A stretch of 64,000 bases of DNA from DASSQJ01 sp963726295 (lineage in GTDB: Bacteria > Actinomycetota > Actinomycetes > Actinomycetales > Dermatophilaceae). Shown in pieces: positions 64,000 to 64,000 of this stretch. The stretch lies in contig CAVSBW010000002.1 of NCBI GenBank assembly GCA_963726295.1, positions 558,001-622,000 on the forward strand, read 5' to 3'. The notes beneath the pieces were generated by a model. It saw only the letters and a list, made by a program, of their open reading frames with translations. It ran no database searches and was not told the origin of the DNA. Made by a program: the position numbers and the translations under genes. Position 1 is the stretch's first letter; every line of letters starts with the position of its first letter.

Positions 64000-64000
64000 C

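Overview
The window is very GC-rich DNA with dense, mostly conserved genes, many GTG starts, and a -10-like TANNNT hexamer 6-7 bases before many starts (leaderless mRNAs). The gene content also points to an actinobacterium: a three-subunit succinate dehydrogenase, an actinobacterial O-mannosyltransferase, and the galU-moeA/glp-moaC-mogA-GNAT-glpR/sepX cluster. My best guess is a member of the Micrococcales of the Intrasporangiaceae type. That placement is inference from gene content.

Region 1 (1 to about 43,900) is core chromosome. In order it holds: the start of metG; a GNAT enzyme; small membrane proteins and a lipoprotein; a TetR regulator facing a 61-residue membrane protein across two matched operators; a CPBP protease; sdhCAB; an MFS exporter; rsmI; a PMT-type mannosyltransferase; a frameshifted conserved gene coupled to a membrane protein; a 1190-residue RecB-like nuclease/helicase; a frameshifted membrane phosphodiesterase; a secreted low-complexity repeat protein; tRNA-Ala(CGC); and an AI-2E family protein. 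Next comes the galU / moeA(glp) / moaC / mogA / GNAT / glpR(sepX) operon, which resembles the cell-division Glp-GlpR locus. Then follow 5-formyl-THF cyclo-ligase, a penicillin-acylase family protein, a cation/proton antiporter, an ABC transporter pair, an FmdB zinc ribbon protein, a SAF protein, mscL, a 1267-residue helicase with a C-terminal nuclease-like domain overlapped by a 64-residue companion gene, a second MFS protein, and tRNA-Arg(CCT).

Region 2 (about 44,000 to 64,000) is accessory in character. It has lower gene density, an internally deleted IS110 transposase, an intact IS30 element with inverted ends, a MazEF-like toxin-antitoxin pair, a HigA antitoxin at the right edge, and several broken genes (DUF1254, SUKH-like, GNAT, SRPBCC). 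Among these sit intact small operons, notably tetR facing an F420/NADP-type oxidoreductase and an SDR across two near-identical operators. tRNA-Arg(CCT) marks the left boundary, but I found no duplicated tRNA end that would prove integration there.

I see no single locus that is clearly a new system. The loci most worth a second look are the helicase-nuclease with its overlapping 64-residue partner, the TetR/61-residue membrane protein pair, the Glp-GlpR cluster, and the clustered frameshifts. The frameshifts could be assembly errors in homopolymers rather than biology.
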